The translations under genes were made by a program, and so were the position numbers. A stretch of DNA of 64,000 nucleotides from CAWHJB01 sp963698715 (GTDB lineage Bacteria > Chloroflexota > Anaerolineae > Anaerolineales > UBA4823): contig CAVORW010000003.1 of the NCBI GenBank assembly GCA_963698715.1, positions 372,001-436,000 of the forward strand, read 5' to 3'. The notes beneath the pieces are model-generated. The model saw only the letters and a program-made list of their open reading frames with translations, made no database searches and was not told where the DNA came from. Shown here piece after piece: positions 34,511 through 43,955 of the stretch; within the stretch, counting starts at the first letter, position 1; each line of letters opens with the position of its first letter.

Positions 34511-35359
34511 ATGCTTCAATTGACTCACTTAGAACCTATCGATTATCTGGTTATTGGTCACATTACTTGCGATGTAACTCCCGATGGATATCGGTTAGGC
34601 GGAACGGCATCGTATTCGGCATTAGCGGCCCACGCCTTGGGATTAAGGGTTGGAGTAGTATCAGCCTGGGGTGGTGAAATATCGCTGACTGAGTTAGGAT
34701 CGATCCCGATCACCAGCTATCCGGCTGAACATAGCACAACATTTAAAAACGTTTTTACTTCGCATGGCCGTGAACAAACTATCCTGAACCATGCTCCCTC
34801 GCTTGACTATCATATGATCCCAGAACCGTGGCGATCAGCTCCAATTGTCCATCTTGGCCCGGTAGCCCAAGAAGTTGAGCCGGGACTGGTTCGGAATTTC
34901 CCTTCAGCGCTGATCGGCGTAACCCCGCAGGGCTGGATGCGCTCCTGGGATAACGATGGCAAGGTCTCACCGGCCGAATGGCCTGAGGCGGCATTTGTGC
35001 TCGAGCGAGCGGGTGCAGCTGTAATCAGCATTGAAGATGTTGCTGGTGACGAAGAGCGTGTGGAAGAAATGGCGTCTTACAGCCGTATTCTAGCGGTAAC
35101 TGAGGCGCATCAGGGCGCTCGCCTGTACTGGAACGGTGATGTGCGCCGCTTCCGGCCGCCTGAGTTAGATGAGGTGGATGCCACGGGCGCTGGGGATATC
35201 TTTGCGGCAGCCTTTTTTGCCCGGTTATATACCACGCGGGATCCTTGGGAAGCGGCCCGCTTTGCCACCCTGCTCTCGGCTCAATCCATCGCGCGGGTTG
35301 GCCTGGACAGCATTCCCACCCAACTGGAAATCCAAGATAGCCTGGTAGAAGTATTCTAG
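34511..35359 (+). CDS. PfkB-family carbohydrate/nucleoside kinase
   Basis: This 282-residue protein has a ribokinase-like fold that phosphorylates a sugar or nucleoside. The N-terminal glycine motif is in RLGGTASYSALAAHALG. The catalytic signature is VDATGAGDIFAAAFFARL, with the base in GAGD. Sequence between these is shorter than in classical ribokinase (about 300 residues). It is followed 6 bp later by parA, so it may be in the same unit. The substrate is unknown. Confidence 0.9.
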   Translation: MLQLTHLEPIDYLVIGHITCDVTPDGYRLGGTASYSALAAHALGLRVGVVSAWGGEISLTELGSIPITSYPAEHSTTFKNVFTSHGREQTILNHAPSLDYHMIPEPWRSAPIVHLGPVAQEVEPGLVRNFPSALIGVTPQGWMRSWDNDGKVSPAEWPEAAFVLERAGAAVISIEDVAGDEERVEEMASYSRILAVTEAHQGARLYWNGDVRRFRPPELDEVDATGAGDIFAAAFFARLYTTRDPWEAARFATLLSAQSIARVGLDSIPTQLEIQDSLVEVF

Positions 35360-35365
35360 GGAGCC

Positions 35366-36157
35366 ATGGGACGCATATACACACTCGTCAACCAAAAAGG
35401 CGGCGTTGGGAAAACGACAACCGCAATAAACCTGGGAGCGTATTTGGCCTATTATGGTCAGAGAGTGCTCCTGATCGATCTTGATCCTCAGGCCAACGCT
35501 ACATCGTGCCTGAAGATCGATAAAAATACGGTCCGTGGGGGGACCTACGAGGCAGTTCTCGGTTCTTCCACAACCGGAAATCATATCCTTCACAACCCTC
35601 GGCTTAAGCTTTCCCTCTTGCCCTCATCTCCTGCGCTGGCAGGGGCAGAAGTTGAGCTGGTCAGCGAGCTCGCCCGAGAGAGTCGTTTGAAAAATGCTGT
35701 CGCCTCGGTGGTCACTCGTTATGATTACATACTGATCGATTGCCCACCTTCCTTGGGCTTATTGACATTGAATGGTCTGGTCGCCGCTCAAGATGGAGTC
35801 ATTATCCCGGTTCAATGTGAATACCTGGCGCTGGAGGGGCTGAGTCAACTGAACCAGACCTTGCAGCGTGTTCGCACCGCCCTCTCTCCCAATCTGCGAG
35901 TGCGCGGTGTGGTGATGACCATGTTCGATGCTCGCACAAACCTTTCCAATGACGTTGTCGAAGAAGTGCGGCGATTTTTCCCAGAGCAAGTTTTTCATGT
36001 GGTTATCCCGCGCAGCATCCGGCTGGCAGAAGCGCCTTCCTATGGGCAGCCAATATCGGTATATGCGCCGGGCTCGAGCGGCGCTGAAGCATATGCTGGC
36101 CTGGCCCGTGAATTAATGGCTGGAGATGGAATCCATATCCCGCTCACAGAGTTTTAG
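35366..36157 (+). CDS. parA: ParA-family chromosome partitioning ATPase
   Basis: This 263-residue Walker-type ATPase works with ParB in chromosome segregation (Soj-like). The deviant Walker A is NQKGGVGKTTTAINLG (residues 9-24). Walker A-prime is LLIDLDPQANAT, and motif B is YILIDCPPSLGLLTLN. GGAG precedes the ATG. parB follows after a 138-bp gap that shows no recognisable parS site. Confidence 0.94.
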   Translation: MGRIYTLVNQKGGVGKTTTAINLGAYLAYYGQRVLLIDLDPQANATSCLKIDKNTVRGGTYEAVLGSSTTGNHILHNPRLKLSLLPSSPALAGAEVELVSELARESRLKNAVASVVTRYDYILIDCPPSLGLLTLNGLVAAQDGVIIPVQCEYLALEGLSQLNQTLQRVRTALSPNLRVRGVVMTMFDARTNLSNDVVEEVRRFFPEQVFHVVIPRSIRLAEAPSYGQPISVYAPGSSGAEAYAGLARELMAGDGIHIPLTEF

Positions 36158-36295
36158 AGAGGCCGACTTGAAAATTGGCCAAATTTTCATTCCTCCCACC
36201 AGGTGGATTATGTCCATGATCGCTCTATGGTTGAGCCTGCGGGCGATTGCAGTACTGCCCAGAGACACTTAGGGTGACTTTAGAAAGGATGCCCA

Positions 36296-37162
36296 ATGGC
36301 GCGTAGACCTGGTCTCGGACGTGGTTTAGAATCCCTGATTCCTGGTAGTGATAGCCCAGACGCTGGCCAGGGAGTTCGACAGATTCCAGTTGATCGGATA
36401 ACTCCTAACCCGCGCCAGCCTCGCACAAATTTCGACCCGGAATCGCTGTCCGAGCTGGCCGAATCGATCCGTCTGCACGGTGTCTTGCAGCCTTTAATCG
36501 TGACAGATGGCGAGCAGCGGGACTCTTATATCCTGATTGCTGGTGAGCGGCGGCTGCTGGCTGCCCGCCAGGCGGGATTGGACCTGGTGCCAGTTCTGGT
36601 GAGAGAGGCGGGCGAGCAGCAGCGCCTGGAGCTGGCATTAATCGAAAATTTACAGCGTTCGGATTTAGGGCCGTTAGAAGCAGCGGAAGCATATCGCCAG
36701 CTGGCTGAAGAATTTAGCCTCTCGCACGAAGAAATCGCAGCCCGAGTTGGAAAAAAACGTCCCACTGTGACCAATACCCTGCGCCTGCTGAATCTATCAA
36801 CCAGCGTTCGCCAGGCGCTGAGTGAAGGCAAGATCAGTGAAGGGCATGCCCGGGCTTTGCTGGTACTGAGCTCAACTCAGGCGCAGCTGGCGGCCCTGCA
36901 GACCATTTTGGACCGCAGCTTAAGCGTCCGACAGACAGAAGAGCTGGTACGCAGACTCAGCGGGCACAAATCTCAACCGAAAGAGAAACCGGCACCACCT
37001 CCAGAAGTCACTGCCCTGGAAGAACGTCTGCGGGCCTCGCTGGGGACGCGTGTCAGTCTGAACCGGAGACGTAATGGGGGTACCTTGGTCATTCATTTTT
37101 ATTCAGACGAAGAATTGAATTCATTGGTGGGTCAGATCCTGGGCGATGAAAATATTATATAA
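36296..37162 (+). CDS. parB: ParB-family chromosome partitioning protein
   Basis: This 288-residue DNA-binding CTPase loads at parS sites. It starts RRPGLGRGLESLIPG, the classical N-terminus, followed by VDRITPNPRQPRTNFD. The CTP-binding motif is in LIAGERRLLAARQAG. A helix-turn-helix lies in SLSHEEIAARVGKKRPTVTNTLRLL. The C-terminal dimer domain ends in FYSDEELNSLVGQIL. AAAGGA precedes the ATG. The 3' end overlaps the amidohydrolase gene by 17 bp. Confidence 0.95.
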   Translation: MARRPGLGRGLESLIPGSDSPDAGQGVRQIPVDRITPNPRQPRTNFDPESLSELAESIRLHGVLQPLIVTDGEQRDSYILIAGERRLLAARQAGLDLVPVLVREAGEQQRLELALIENLQRSDLGPLEAAEAYRQLAEEFSLSHEEIAARVGKKRPTVTNTLRLLNLSTSVRQALSEGKISEGHARALLVLSSTQAQLAALQTILDRSLSVRQTEELVRRLSGHKSQPKEKPAPPPEVTALEERLRASLGTRVSLNRRRNGGTLVIHFYSDEELNSLVGQILGDENII

Positions 37163-38744
37163 TGCCCGCATCTACACGCTAGATCCTCGCCAGCCTGAAA
37201 CTACCACGATTGCCATTGATCAAGAGCGGATTTTGGCACTTGACGCCGCTGCAGATCGCTTGTTCGATTCAGCGGATGTAACCATCAATCTGAATGGTCG
37301 TGCCGTGATTCCGGGCTTGACGGATGCTCACATTCATTTGGAACATTACGCTCTGGGTTTGCGGAAAGTGGATTGTGAAACAGGCATCCGCCAGGCTTGT
37401 TTGCAGCGCGTGTCTGATCGGGTACGGACCGTTCAGCCAGGAGAGTGGATTTTAGGCCATGGCTGGAACCAGAACAACTGGCCAGAAGGCTTTGGCAACG
37501 CCACAGATCTTGACGTGGTTGCACCGGCAAACCCGGTCTATTTGACAGCCAAATCTTTGCATGCCGCCTGGGCTAACAGCCTGGCGCTGCAGCGGGCTCA
37601 GGTCGGGCCGGGAACTGCTGATCCGGCTGGGGGTAAAATTGGCCGGAACCCGGATGGCAGCCCAAATGGCATACTTTACGAAAGCGCTATGGAGTTAGTA
37701 ACAGGTGCTATTCCTGCCGATTCAATCCAACAGGTTGCCCAGGCCATTCGGGAGGCGATGCCACAGTTATGGCGCTTTGGGCTGACGGGTGTGCATGATT
37801 TCGACCGCCAGCGTTGTTTTTCTGCCTTGCAGGAATTGCGCGCCAACCGGGACTTGAAATTACGGGTCATAAAAAGCATTCCGCTAGAAGACCTGTCACA
37901 TGCAGCGGCACTTGGCCTGCGAACCGGGTTCGGCGATGACATTCTTTCCATTGGTTCGGTAAAAGGCTTTGCAGATGGCGCTTTGGGTCCGCAAACCGCT
38001 GCCATGCTCCGGCCTTACGAAAATGACCCCCAAAACCGCGGTATGCTACTTCTGGATAGAGAAGAACTCTTTGAACGCGGCCGTCAAGCAGTCGCTGGGG
38101 GTCTGAGTTTGGCCATTCATGCTATTGGGGATTTGGCAAACCACGAAGTTCTGAATGCCTTCACCCAGCTGCGCGAATACGAGCAGGAGTTAACCCGCAG
38201 TCGGCACGGGGATTACACTCCCCTCCGGCATCGTATCGAACATGTACAGGTTATCCATCCGGATGACGCTGCCAGGCTGGCCCGGATGGGCGTGGTTGCC
38301 TCCATGCAACCCCTGCATGCCCCTTCGGACAAACATATGGCTGATCGTTATTGGGGCAGTCGGGCAGCCTTTTCTTACGCCTGGCGCACCCAGCTGCAGG
38401 CTGGCGCTCAGCTGGCTTTCGGCTCGGATGCCCCGGTTGAATCGCCCAATCCCTTCTTGGGAATCTACGCGGCCGTAACACGTCGTCTGCCGGGAGAACC
38501 TCAAACAGCCCCGGACTGGTATCTCGAGCAAAGTCTGACCCGCCTGGAAGCTATACGGGCGTACACCCTGGGGGCAGCCTACGCGGCCGGAAAAGAAGAT
38601 CGGCTTGGCAGGCTTGCACCTGGTTTTCTTGCTGATTTGGTCGTCTTGGATAGAGACCCGTTTGCCTGCGAGCTGGAACAGATCCCGGAGATTGCTTCGG
38701 TCGCTACAATGCTGGGAGGTAAATGGGTGTTCGATGACCTCTAA
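37146..38744 (+). CDS. Amidohydrolase (YtcJ-like metal-dependent hydrolase)
   Basis: This is a 532-residue enzyme of the amidohydrolase-3 group, which hydrolyses amides or formamides at a metal centre. Metal and catalytic features are PGLTDAHIHLEHY near the N-terminus, SLAIHAIGDLANHEVLNA, HRIEHVQVIHPDD, and the final aspartate in FGSDAPVESPNPF. The C-terminal strand LGRLAPGFLADLVVLDRDPF closes the beta-sandwich domain. The start codon lies inside the end of parB. The substrate is unknown. It ends just before a strong palindrome. Confidence 0.9.
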   Translation: MKILYNARIYTLDPRQPETTTIAIDQERILALDAAADRLFDSADVTINLNGRAVIPGLTDAHIHLEHYALGLRKVDCETGIRQACLQRVSDRVRTVQPGEWILGHGWNQNNWPEGFGNATDLDVVAPANPVYLTAKSLHAAWANSLALQRAQVGPGTADPAGGKIGRNPDGSPNGILYESAMELVTGAIPADSIQQVAQAIREAMPQLWRFGLTGVHDFDRQRCFSALQELRANRDLKLRVIKSIPLEDLSHAAALGLRTGFGDDILSIGSVKGFADGALGPQTAAMLRPYENDPQNRGMLLLDREELFERGRQAVAGGLSLAIHAIGDLANHEVLNAFTQLREYEQELTRSRHGDYTPLRHRIEHVQVIHPDDAARLARMGVVASMQPLHAPSDKHMADRYWGSRAAFSYAWRTQLQAGAQLAFGSDAPVESPNPFLGIYAAVTRRLPGEPQTAPDWYLEQSLTRLEAIRAYTLGAAYAAGKEDRLGRLAPGFLADLVVLDRDPFACELEQIPEIASVATMLGGKWVFDDL

Positions 38745-38765
38745 CTTGGACGAGAAACAGGCATC

Positions 38766-38811
38766 AATACGGGCGTGCCTGGGAGTGAGCACTCCCAGGC
38801 ACGCCCGTATT
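38766..38811. terminator. Perfect 22-bp stem palindrome, bidirectional terminator
   Basis: The stem pairs AATACGGGCGTGCCTGGGAG onward (38766-38787) with 38790-38811, leaving a two-base loop. It lies between the convergent amidohydrolase and sortase genes. On the plus strand TTTT follows the stem directly. The symmetry and place fit a bidirectional terminator. Confidence 0.85.
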
Positions 38812-38833
38812 TTGCTTCGGTGATATCTATGCC

Positions 38834-40588
38834 TTAATTGCTGCGAGTGGCGCGCTCTGCGAAGGGCTCAACACTCACGAGATCAGAGAATACCACCAGG
38901 CGGGTCAGATAGATTTTATTTTCCGGATCCCAACCGTCGCAAGTGATCAGAGTCAACTGTGCAGCCTGGGATGAGTCAAGAATAGAAAAATCGCCATCAC
39001 TGACAGTCTTTTGTTCCCTGACCTGGTAGGTGTACTCGTTCTCAAGAGTATAAATGGTGATAGTATCGCCCGGCGCCAGGTTGGAGAGGTTGCGAAATGG
39101 GCCATCGTCTCCCGCGCGCAAGGTGACGTGCCCTGCCAGGGCAGTATTTCCGCCTAACCCAGGCCAGGAGGTATCGCCCATCCAGGCCACTTCTTGCCTC
39201 AATCCGGTGATCAGCCAGGTATAGCCGTCAAAAGGCACATATTTTACAACCGCATCCAGGTCGAGAGCGGGAATAACAATCTCTTGAATCGCGCTGGTGT
39301 CGGGCAGTTCTTCAGCTTCGAATGTTGGGACAACGCTCGGAATTGGAATAGGGAAATCCGGCAGGATCTCTTCAGTCGGGACCGGTTCAATGAAGATCCA
39401 CGTCTCGCCATCAATCACCTCAACCCGGCGAATCTCGCCGCTCGTATCAGCCACTTGCGGACTGTCTTCCTGGATGGCGACAGGTTGTGGACGGCCTGTG
39501 TCTTGTGGAATGCCCAGCGAGGCCAATCCGAAAATTACCCCAACAATAACCAACATCAAGCCGGTTCTTTGATACCAATCTGCCCAATCCGGGCGCTTTA
39601 TCCGGCTCCTAATGCCGTAAACAATGGCGGCTAACCCCAAGAATCCAAGCAAGATGCCACTGGCTAGAGCCAGGGTTTTTAACCGGGCCAGGCTATCCGA
39701 ATCGCTAGAGGGAGCCGGCCGTTCCATTCCGCCAGTGCCTGGCAAGCTGGATGTGCCGAGAACACGGAAAGTGATGGTATTAGAGGTCCTGGAATATTGA
39801 ATATTGTTATAGTTATATTCAGCAGTTGCGGCATTGCTGAGCGAAACAGTAGTAGTTGCCAGGTTGTTTACCGTTGTAGCAACGGTTAATGTGGCTGACT
39901 GCCCTGGATTGATAGTGCCAAAATTAGCGCTGACGGAACGGGTAGTTGTGTTGATTGAGCGGCTGCCCTGGGAAACGCTGGCGCTGGTAATATTCAAGTA
40001 GGTCGAGAAAGAATCCAGCACAGTAACACTGTTAGCCGGTGCGCTGCCGCTGTTGGTGACCCTGACGGTAAAGGTCAGGGTTTGATCCCGGCGCGCCTCA
40101 TTTGGGCTGACCGAATTAGAAACAGTGACATTCGGCGAGATTGTCCCAGTCATGGTTGGGGTTGGCGGTGTTCCGGTGACGGTGGGTGTCAGGGTTGGCG
40201 GTGTTCCGGTAACTGTCGGTGTATTCGTACTGGTCGCTGTGGGGGGAGTCCCAGTCAGGGTGGTAGTGGGCGTTTCGCTTGGGGTGGATGTTGGGGTAGA
40301 TGTAAATGTCCCAGTCGCTGTAGGTGTTTCGGTAAACGTCGCGGTCTGGGTAGGGGTGGCTGTTTCGGTCGGGGTAGGCGTAGGGGTGAGCGTTTCAGTA
40401 GCAACTTGCAAGAATCTCTTATTGATATCCGGTTGAGCGCCCTGATTGCGGTGGATGGAGACACCGGACTGTACAGAGGCGGCATTTGAGCTTGTCCAGG
40501 AATACAGGCTTAACCAGCCCAGAGTGATAAAGGCTAGGATGATCAACGCCAGACGACTGCGGCTTGAGTTTCGATTTGCGCTAGTCAT
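38834..40588 (-). CDS. Sortase fused to a DUF11/LPxTG surface protein
   Basis: The 584-residue protein has an N-terminal membrane segment (about 12-32), a Pro/Thr linker (65-148) and a DUF11 adhesin-like domain (about 150-275). A sorting motif LPGTG follows (282-286), then two membrane segments (303-326, 342-360) and a C-terminal sortase domain (about 430-584). Sortase residues are H487 in TALAGHVTL, C550 in LTLITCDGW and R563 in YLTRLVVF. Sortases cleave LPxTG proteins and attach them to the wall or to each other. Here enzyme and a substrate-like region are in one chain. GAGGGG precedes the ATG. Confidence 0.9.
   Translation of the reverse strand: MTSANRNSSRSRLALIILAFITLGWLSLYSWTSSNAASVQSGVSIHRNQGAQPDINKRFLQVATETLTPTPTPTETATPTQTATFTETPTATGTFTSTPTSTPSETPTTTLTGTPPTATSTNTPTVTGTPPTLTPTVTGTPPTPTMTGTISPNVTVSNSVSPNEARRDQTLTFTVRVTNSGSAPANSVTVLDSFSTYLNITSASVSQGSRSINTTTRSVSANFGTINPGQSATLTVATTVNNLATTTVSLSNAATAEYNYNNIQYSRTSNTITFRVLGTSSLPGTGGMERPAPSSDSDSLARLKTLALASGILLGFLGLAAIVYGIRSRIKRPDWADWYQRTGLMLVIVGVIFGLASLGIPQDTGRPQPVAIQEDSPQVADTSGEIRRVEVIDGETWIFIEPVPTEEILPDFPIPIPSVVPTFEAEELPDTSAIQEIVIPALDLDAVVKYVPFDGYTWLITGLRQEVAWMGDTSWPGLGGNTALAGHVTLRAGDDGPFRNLSNLAPGDTITIYTLENEYTYQVREQKTVSDGDFSILDSSQAAQLTLITCDGWDPENKIYLTRLVVFSDLVSVEPFAERATRSN
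40145..40396 (-). repeat. Pro/Thr codon repeat in the sortase gene
   Basis: This is a low-complexity stretch of degenerate ACN/CCN codons, such as TPTPTPTETATPT and two copies of TVTGTPPT. It codes for the stalk between membrane and DUF11 domain. The opposite strand shows a spurious Val/Gly-rich open frame. Confidence 0.85.
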
Positions 40589-40735
40589 GCGCCCCTCACT
40601 TTTTGGTTCATGGATATCTATTTTAGAACCTTGTCAGGTATAGATTGGCAGCATTGACGCATACCAATTTTGCCTTCTGTTACGATCATTGCTCGTGCAA
40701 TTTTATGACTGATTATATCATCGGCGGGTATTCCC

Positions 40736-42640
40736 CTATTTCCGCAGGACCCGGATGTCAGCTTTCCGTACAGTCACACCAATCGCATCCAGATGCTCAA
40801 GCAATCCCAATACATATTTACGGCTGGTGCTGAAATGATCGCGCACCTCCGCCGCAGTGATTGAACCTCGCTCATCGATTAGCTTCCGGATATCGGCTGT
40901 CATTTTGTCGTAATCTTCAGTGCGGAATACTACATCTGGAGCCACCAATATGAGATAATCTAAATCGAGCAAGGCCGAGAAAATATCCTCGCCAACTTCT
41001 GCCTGCGAATCTTTGGCAGAAGGCGGTGCATATGGCTCGCTCCGGAATCGATCAAGGAGCTGATCGACCAATCGCTGCTGGGAGGGGGTAAATTTTACGC
41101 TGTGTCCAGGTATCAGCACCAACGGGCCGGTTTCTTCCAAGGCGGCATCAGCAATCAGCCTGTTCATCATGGCACTGAACAGACGGGGCGAGACTTTTAG
41201 TTGAATTTTCAGCCGGCTTTTGAGCTCTTCCTTCGGCATCCCCAGCCGCAAGGGGGTTTTCAGGTGGTAATTGGCAACTTCTTGAACAGCGCGATCTGCC
41301 AGCTGTTCCCAAAAACCTTTACTGGTCAGCAAGCCCCCGCTTTCTTCCAGTTCAATCGCCTGCCCAATTTCGATCAGTTCCTGGATGGCAGCCTGGGCAG
41401 TGTCACGTTCCAGAGTAGACCGGGCGAGGATGTCTTTTTGAGAAGCAGCACCCAGGGCGATGACTGCCTGGAAAACAACTTCCGCCGGTGTTCCTTTTGT
41501 CAAGGCCTCCAGGCGCTCAATCACCTGTTGGGCAAAACGTTTATGACGCCCTTTTGGGAAAGGGTCAGTGACTGCTCCGCCGCCCAGGGTTTCACCAGGC
41601 GATGGACGGCGCAAAATGTAACGATCTCCACGCACTGCAACTACCGGTTCGACAGTCTCCAACTGCAGCCAGCCGGTGTCGCCGGGCAGCAGTTCGTCGC
41701 TGCCAAGCAGGCGCAGTCGGGCAACCAGCTCGGCAGCACCGATGAATAATTTTACTTCCGTATTGTGTTTGATGGATGAACTAGCATCTGGCAGCAGCTT
41801 GAAGCTGACATCCAGCCGACGTGTAACACGGTAATCGCCAGGGTGAGCCAGCACGTCGCCGCGCTGCAATTCATCGAGCGTTACGCCAGAAATGTTGACT
41901 GCCGTACGTCCACCCGGTACCGCCAGGTCCTCTTTGCGCTTGTGGGTTTGCAATCCTCGGATTCGCCCTTGCAGGCCCCCCGGCAGAATCTCTACCGCTT
42001 CGCCCGTGCGCAAATGCCCGTCAACCAATGTGCCGGTGACGACCGTTCCAAAACCAGCAATTGTGAAAACCCGGTCAATTGGCAGGCGCGGGCGTCCTGT
42101 ATCTGGGCGGGGAGGTGTCTCTGCCAGGCAGGCACTCAGTGCGGAGAGCAGCTCGGGAATCCCTGCCTTATTTCGGGCAGAAACCCGAATGATAGGCGCA
42201 TCCTTGAGCACTGTATCCCTGAAGATATCATGCAAATCTTCTTCAACCAGGTACAACCAGTCAGGATCCTCAACCAGGTCGATTTTGGTCAGTGCCACCA
42301 CACCGCGCGGCACCTGCAGGATATTCAAAATTGCCAGGTGCTCTCGGGTTTGAGGCATCACGCCTTCATCGGCAGCAACTACAAACAAAACCGCGTCGAT
42401 TCCACCGATCCCAGCCAGCATATTTTCAATAAAATCCCGGTGGCCAGGGACATCAACGATCCCAATCTCTTCCGGTTCTTCTAAATTGGGCTGCGGGAGC
42501 GTCATCCAGGCAAAGCCGAGATCTATGGTCATTTCCCGCTCGCGCTCTTCTTTGAGACGATCGGGATGGGTACCTGTCATTGCCTCGACGAGGGTGGACT
42601 TCCCATGATCAACGTGCCCTGCTGTACCAATGACTCGCAT
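40736..42640 (-). CDS. selB: Selenocysteine-specific elongation factor SelB
   Basis: SelB is the EF-Tu-like GTPase that brings Sec-tRNA to recoded UGA codons. The 634-residue protein has G1 GHVDHGKST (residues 8-16), the switch ERERE-MTIDLGF, G3 DVPGH (63-67) and G4 TKIDL. Domains II-III have TIAGFGTVVTGTLVDG. The last ~250 residues are winged-helix repeats for SECIS RNA binding, as in SelB but not EF-Tu. This implies the organism makes selenoproteins. No selA, selD, tRNA-Sec or UGA-containing selenoprotein gene is visible in the window. Confidence 0.95.
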   Translation of the reverse strand: MRVIGTAGHVDHGKSTLVEAMTGTHPDRLKEEREREMTIDLGFAWMTLPQPNLEEPEEIGIVDVPGHRDFIENMLAGIGGIDAVLFVVAADEGVMPQTREHLAILNILQVPRGVVALTKIDLVEDPDWLYLVEEDLHDIFRDTVLKDAPIIRVSARNKAGIPELLSALSACLAETPPRPDTGRPRLPIDRVFTIAGFGTVVTGTLVDGHLRTGEAVEILPGGLQGRIRGLQTHKRKEDLAVPGGRTAVNISGVTLDELQRGDVLAHPGDYRVTRRLDVSFKLLPDASSSIKHNTEVKLFIGAAELVARLRLLGSDELLPGDTGWLQLETVEPVVAVRGDRYILRRPSPGETLGGGAVTDPFPKGRHKRFAQQVIERLEALTKGTPAEVVFQAVIALGAASQKDILARSTLERDTAQAAIQELIEIGQAIELEESGGLLTSKGFWEQLADRAVQEVANYHLKTPLRLGMPKEELKSRLKIQLKVSPRLFSAMMNRLIADAALEETGPLVLIPGHSVKFTPSQQRLVDQLLDRFRSEPYAPPSAKDSQAEVGEDIFSALLDLDYLILVAPDVVFRTEDYDKMTADIRKLIDERGSITAAEVRDHFSTSRKYVLGLLEHLDAIGVTVRKADIRVLRK

Positions 42641-42739
42641 TCGCTGCCTCTCACGCGCCTGCAGACCTGGCAGAGTGGATTTACCGGCCTGACTCCTATA
42701 CTTGGGGGTACTTTCTCTTGTAGCAGTCTGGTTGCGCGG

Positions 42740-43918
42740 TTAACGTGTGCGCCCGATCGTCCGCTCGTGAGACGCTACCCATTCGTGGACAGTTGCCAGA
42801 AGTGTTTGCAGGCGTTTTTCGGATTGCTCGTTTGACTGCTGAAGCAAATCCTGAACTTCCTGCAGGCTATCCTCCAGGCGGGTTACACGTTCGGATAAGC
42901 GCTCATACTGGCGATTCGCCTCGCCGCGCTGTTCTTCCAGAGTTAGGGTATAGTTTGTCCAGCGTTTCTGATCATCTGCCTTGAAAGTGACCCATTCCTG
43001 CCGAAAGCGCTCCTCCGCCAAACGCTGGATCTCTGTGATTTCGTTGATGCGCCGGTCGACCTTCTGAGCCAGTTCATCTACGTTTTGTTGAGTGCGCCTG
43101 ACATCTCGGTGAGTGGCATCGAGGGTCTGCAGATTGGTATCGACATCGGCTGTCTGGTTTTCGATCACTTCAAAACGATTTTGCCATTCTTTCCAGACGC
43201 GATCGCGCTCAACTTCCCGTAAGGCCTGATTTTCAAGGAAACTTGCCTGTGCTTCACGCCGCTCAGTTTCTATAACCGACAATTCATTCAGGCGATTTTC
43301 AAGCTTCTTAAGGGTATTAGCTGCCAGATCCACCAACCCGCGCTGCTCGTCGACCCGTTTTCGCATGGCGCTGACCTCACCTTGTAGATCGGTCAAACGT
43401 TTGGCATCCTGCCTGCGGCTATCGTCAAGCAGCCGATAGGTGCGGGTGTATTCTTCTTCGCTACGCCGAACACTCTCGATTTTTACCCGGACTTCGTCAA
43501 TCAGTTTTGTGAGCCGGTTGTCCTCATCGACGCGTGCTTTCAGGCCGCGTTTTATTTCTGGAATTGGCTCGAGCTCTTTACGGAGTTCTGCCAGAGAGCC
43601 ATCAAGAGAACGCCTCTCCACCCGGCGCACTTTTTCGCTTTCTTCTTCTCTTTTTTTGAACTGCCTTTCAAGTTCGTCAAAGTACTGTTTGGTTTCAACC
43701 CGCTGCTGTAGCACCGCATTATCGAATTGATCCATCCGGTTTACTACAGTGCTTAGTCTGGTGAGCTCACCATCAACTTCTTTAATCTGGTGTAACAATG
43801 GGGCGAGGTTGCCCTCCAAGGCTGTTAGGCGTCCCACCAATCCATCGAGAACCTTTTTATCCTTACGATGTTCACCATCTAACCAATCAACTTGTTTTTG
43901 AATTTGCTCAACTTCCAC
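42740..43918 (-). CDS. Coiled-coil protein of unknown function
   Basis: This 392-residue protein is highly charged and almost wholly alpha-helical, with heptad patterns from about residue 5 to 390. No membrane segment or catalytic motif is seen. I start at GTG 43918 because AAGGAG lies 8 bases before it. The open frame extends to 44008, but that part crosses a palindrome and is not coding. It lies between the antiporter-like operon and selB on the same strand, with 99 bp to selB. It may be a structural or cell-division-type filament, but nothing decides. Confidence 0.8.
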   Translation of the reverse strand: MEVEQIQKQVDWLDGEHRKDKKVLDGLVGRLTALEGNLAPLLHQIKEVDGELTRLSTVVNRMDQFDNAVLQQRVETKQYFDELERQFKKREEESEKVRRVERRSLDGSLAELRKELEPIPEIKRGLKARVDEDNRLTKLIDEVRVKIESVRRSEEEYTRTYRLLDDSRRQDAKRLTDLQGEVSAMRKRVDEQRGLVDLAANTLKKLENRLNELSVIETERREAQASFLENQALREVERDRVWKEWQNRFEVIENQTADVDTNLQTLDATHRDVRRTQQNVDELAQKVDRRINEITEIQRLAEERFRQEWVTFKADDQKRWTNYTLTLEEQRGEANRQYERLSERVTRLEDSLQEVQDLLQQSNEQSEKRLQTLLATVHEWVASHERTIGRTR

Positions 43919-43955
43919 GGGCTGATCTCCTTCCGGTGAGGATACCAGATGTTCT

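Noticed and set aside
36158..36295. parS site between parA and parB
   Set aside because: No GTTTCACGTGAAAC-like palindrome is present in the gap.
40125..40436. Plus-strand Val/Gly-rich open frame of 103 codons
   Set aside because: It is the mirror of the Pro/Thr repeat in the sortase gene and has no coding features of its own.
42641..42739. Possible tRNA-Sec between selB and the coiled-coil gene
   Set aside because: Neither strand shows a T-loop, acceptor pairing or CCA end.
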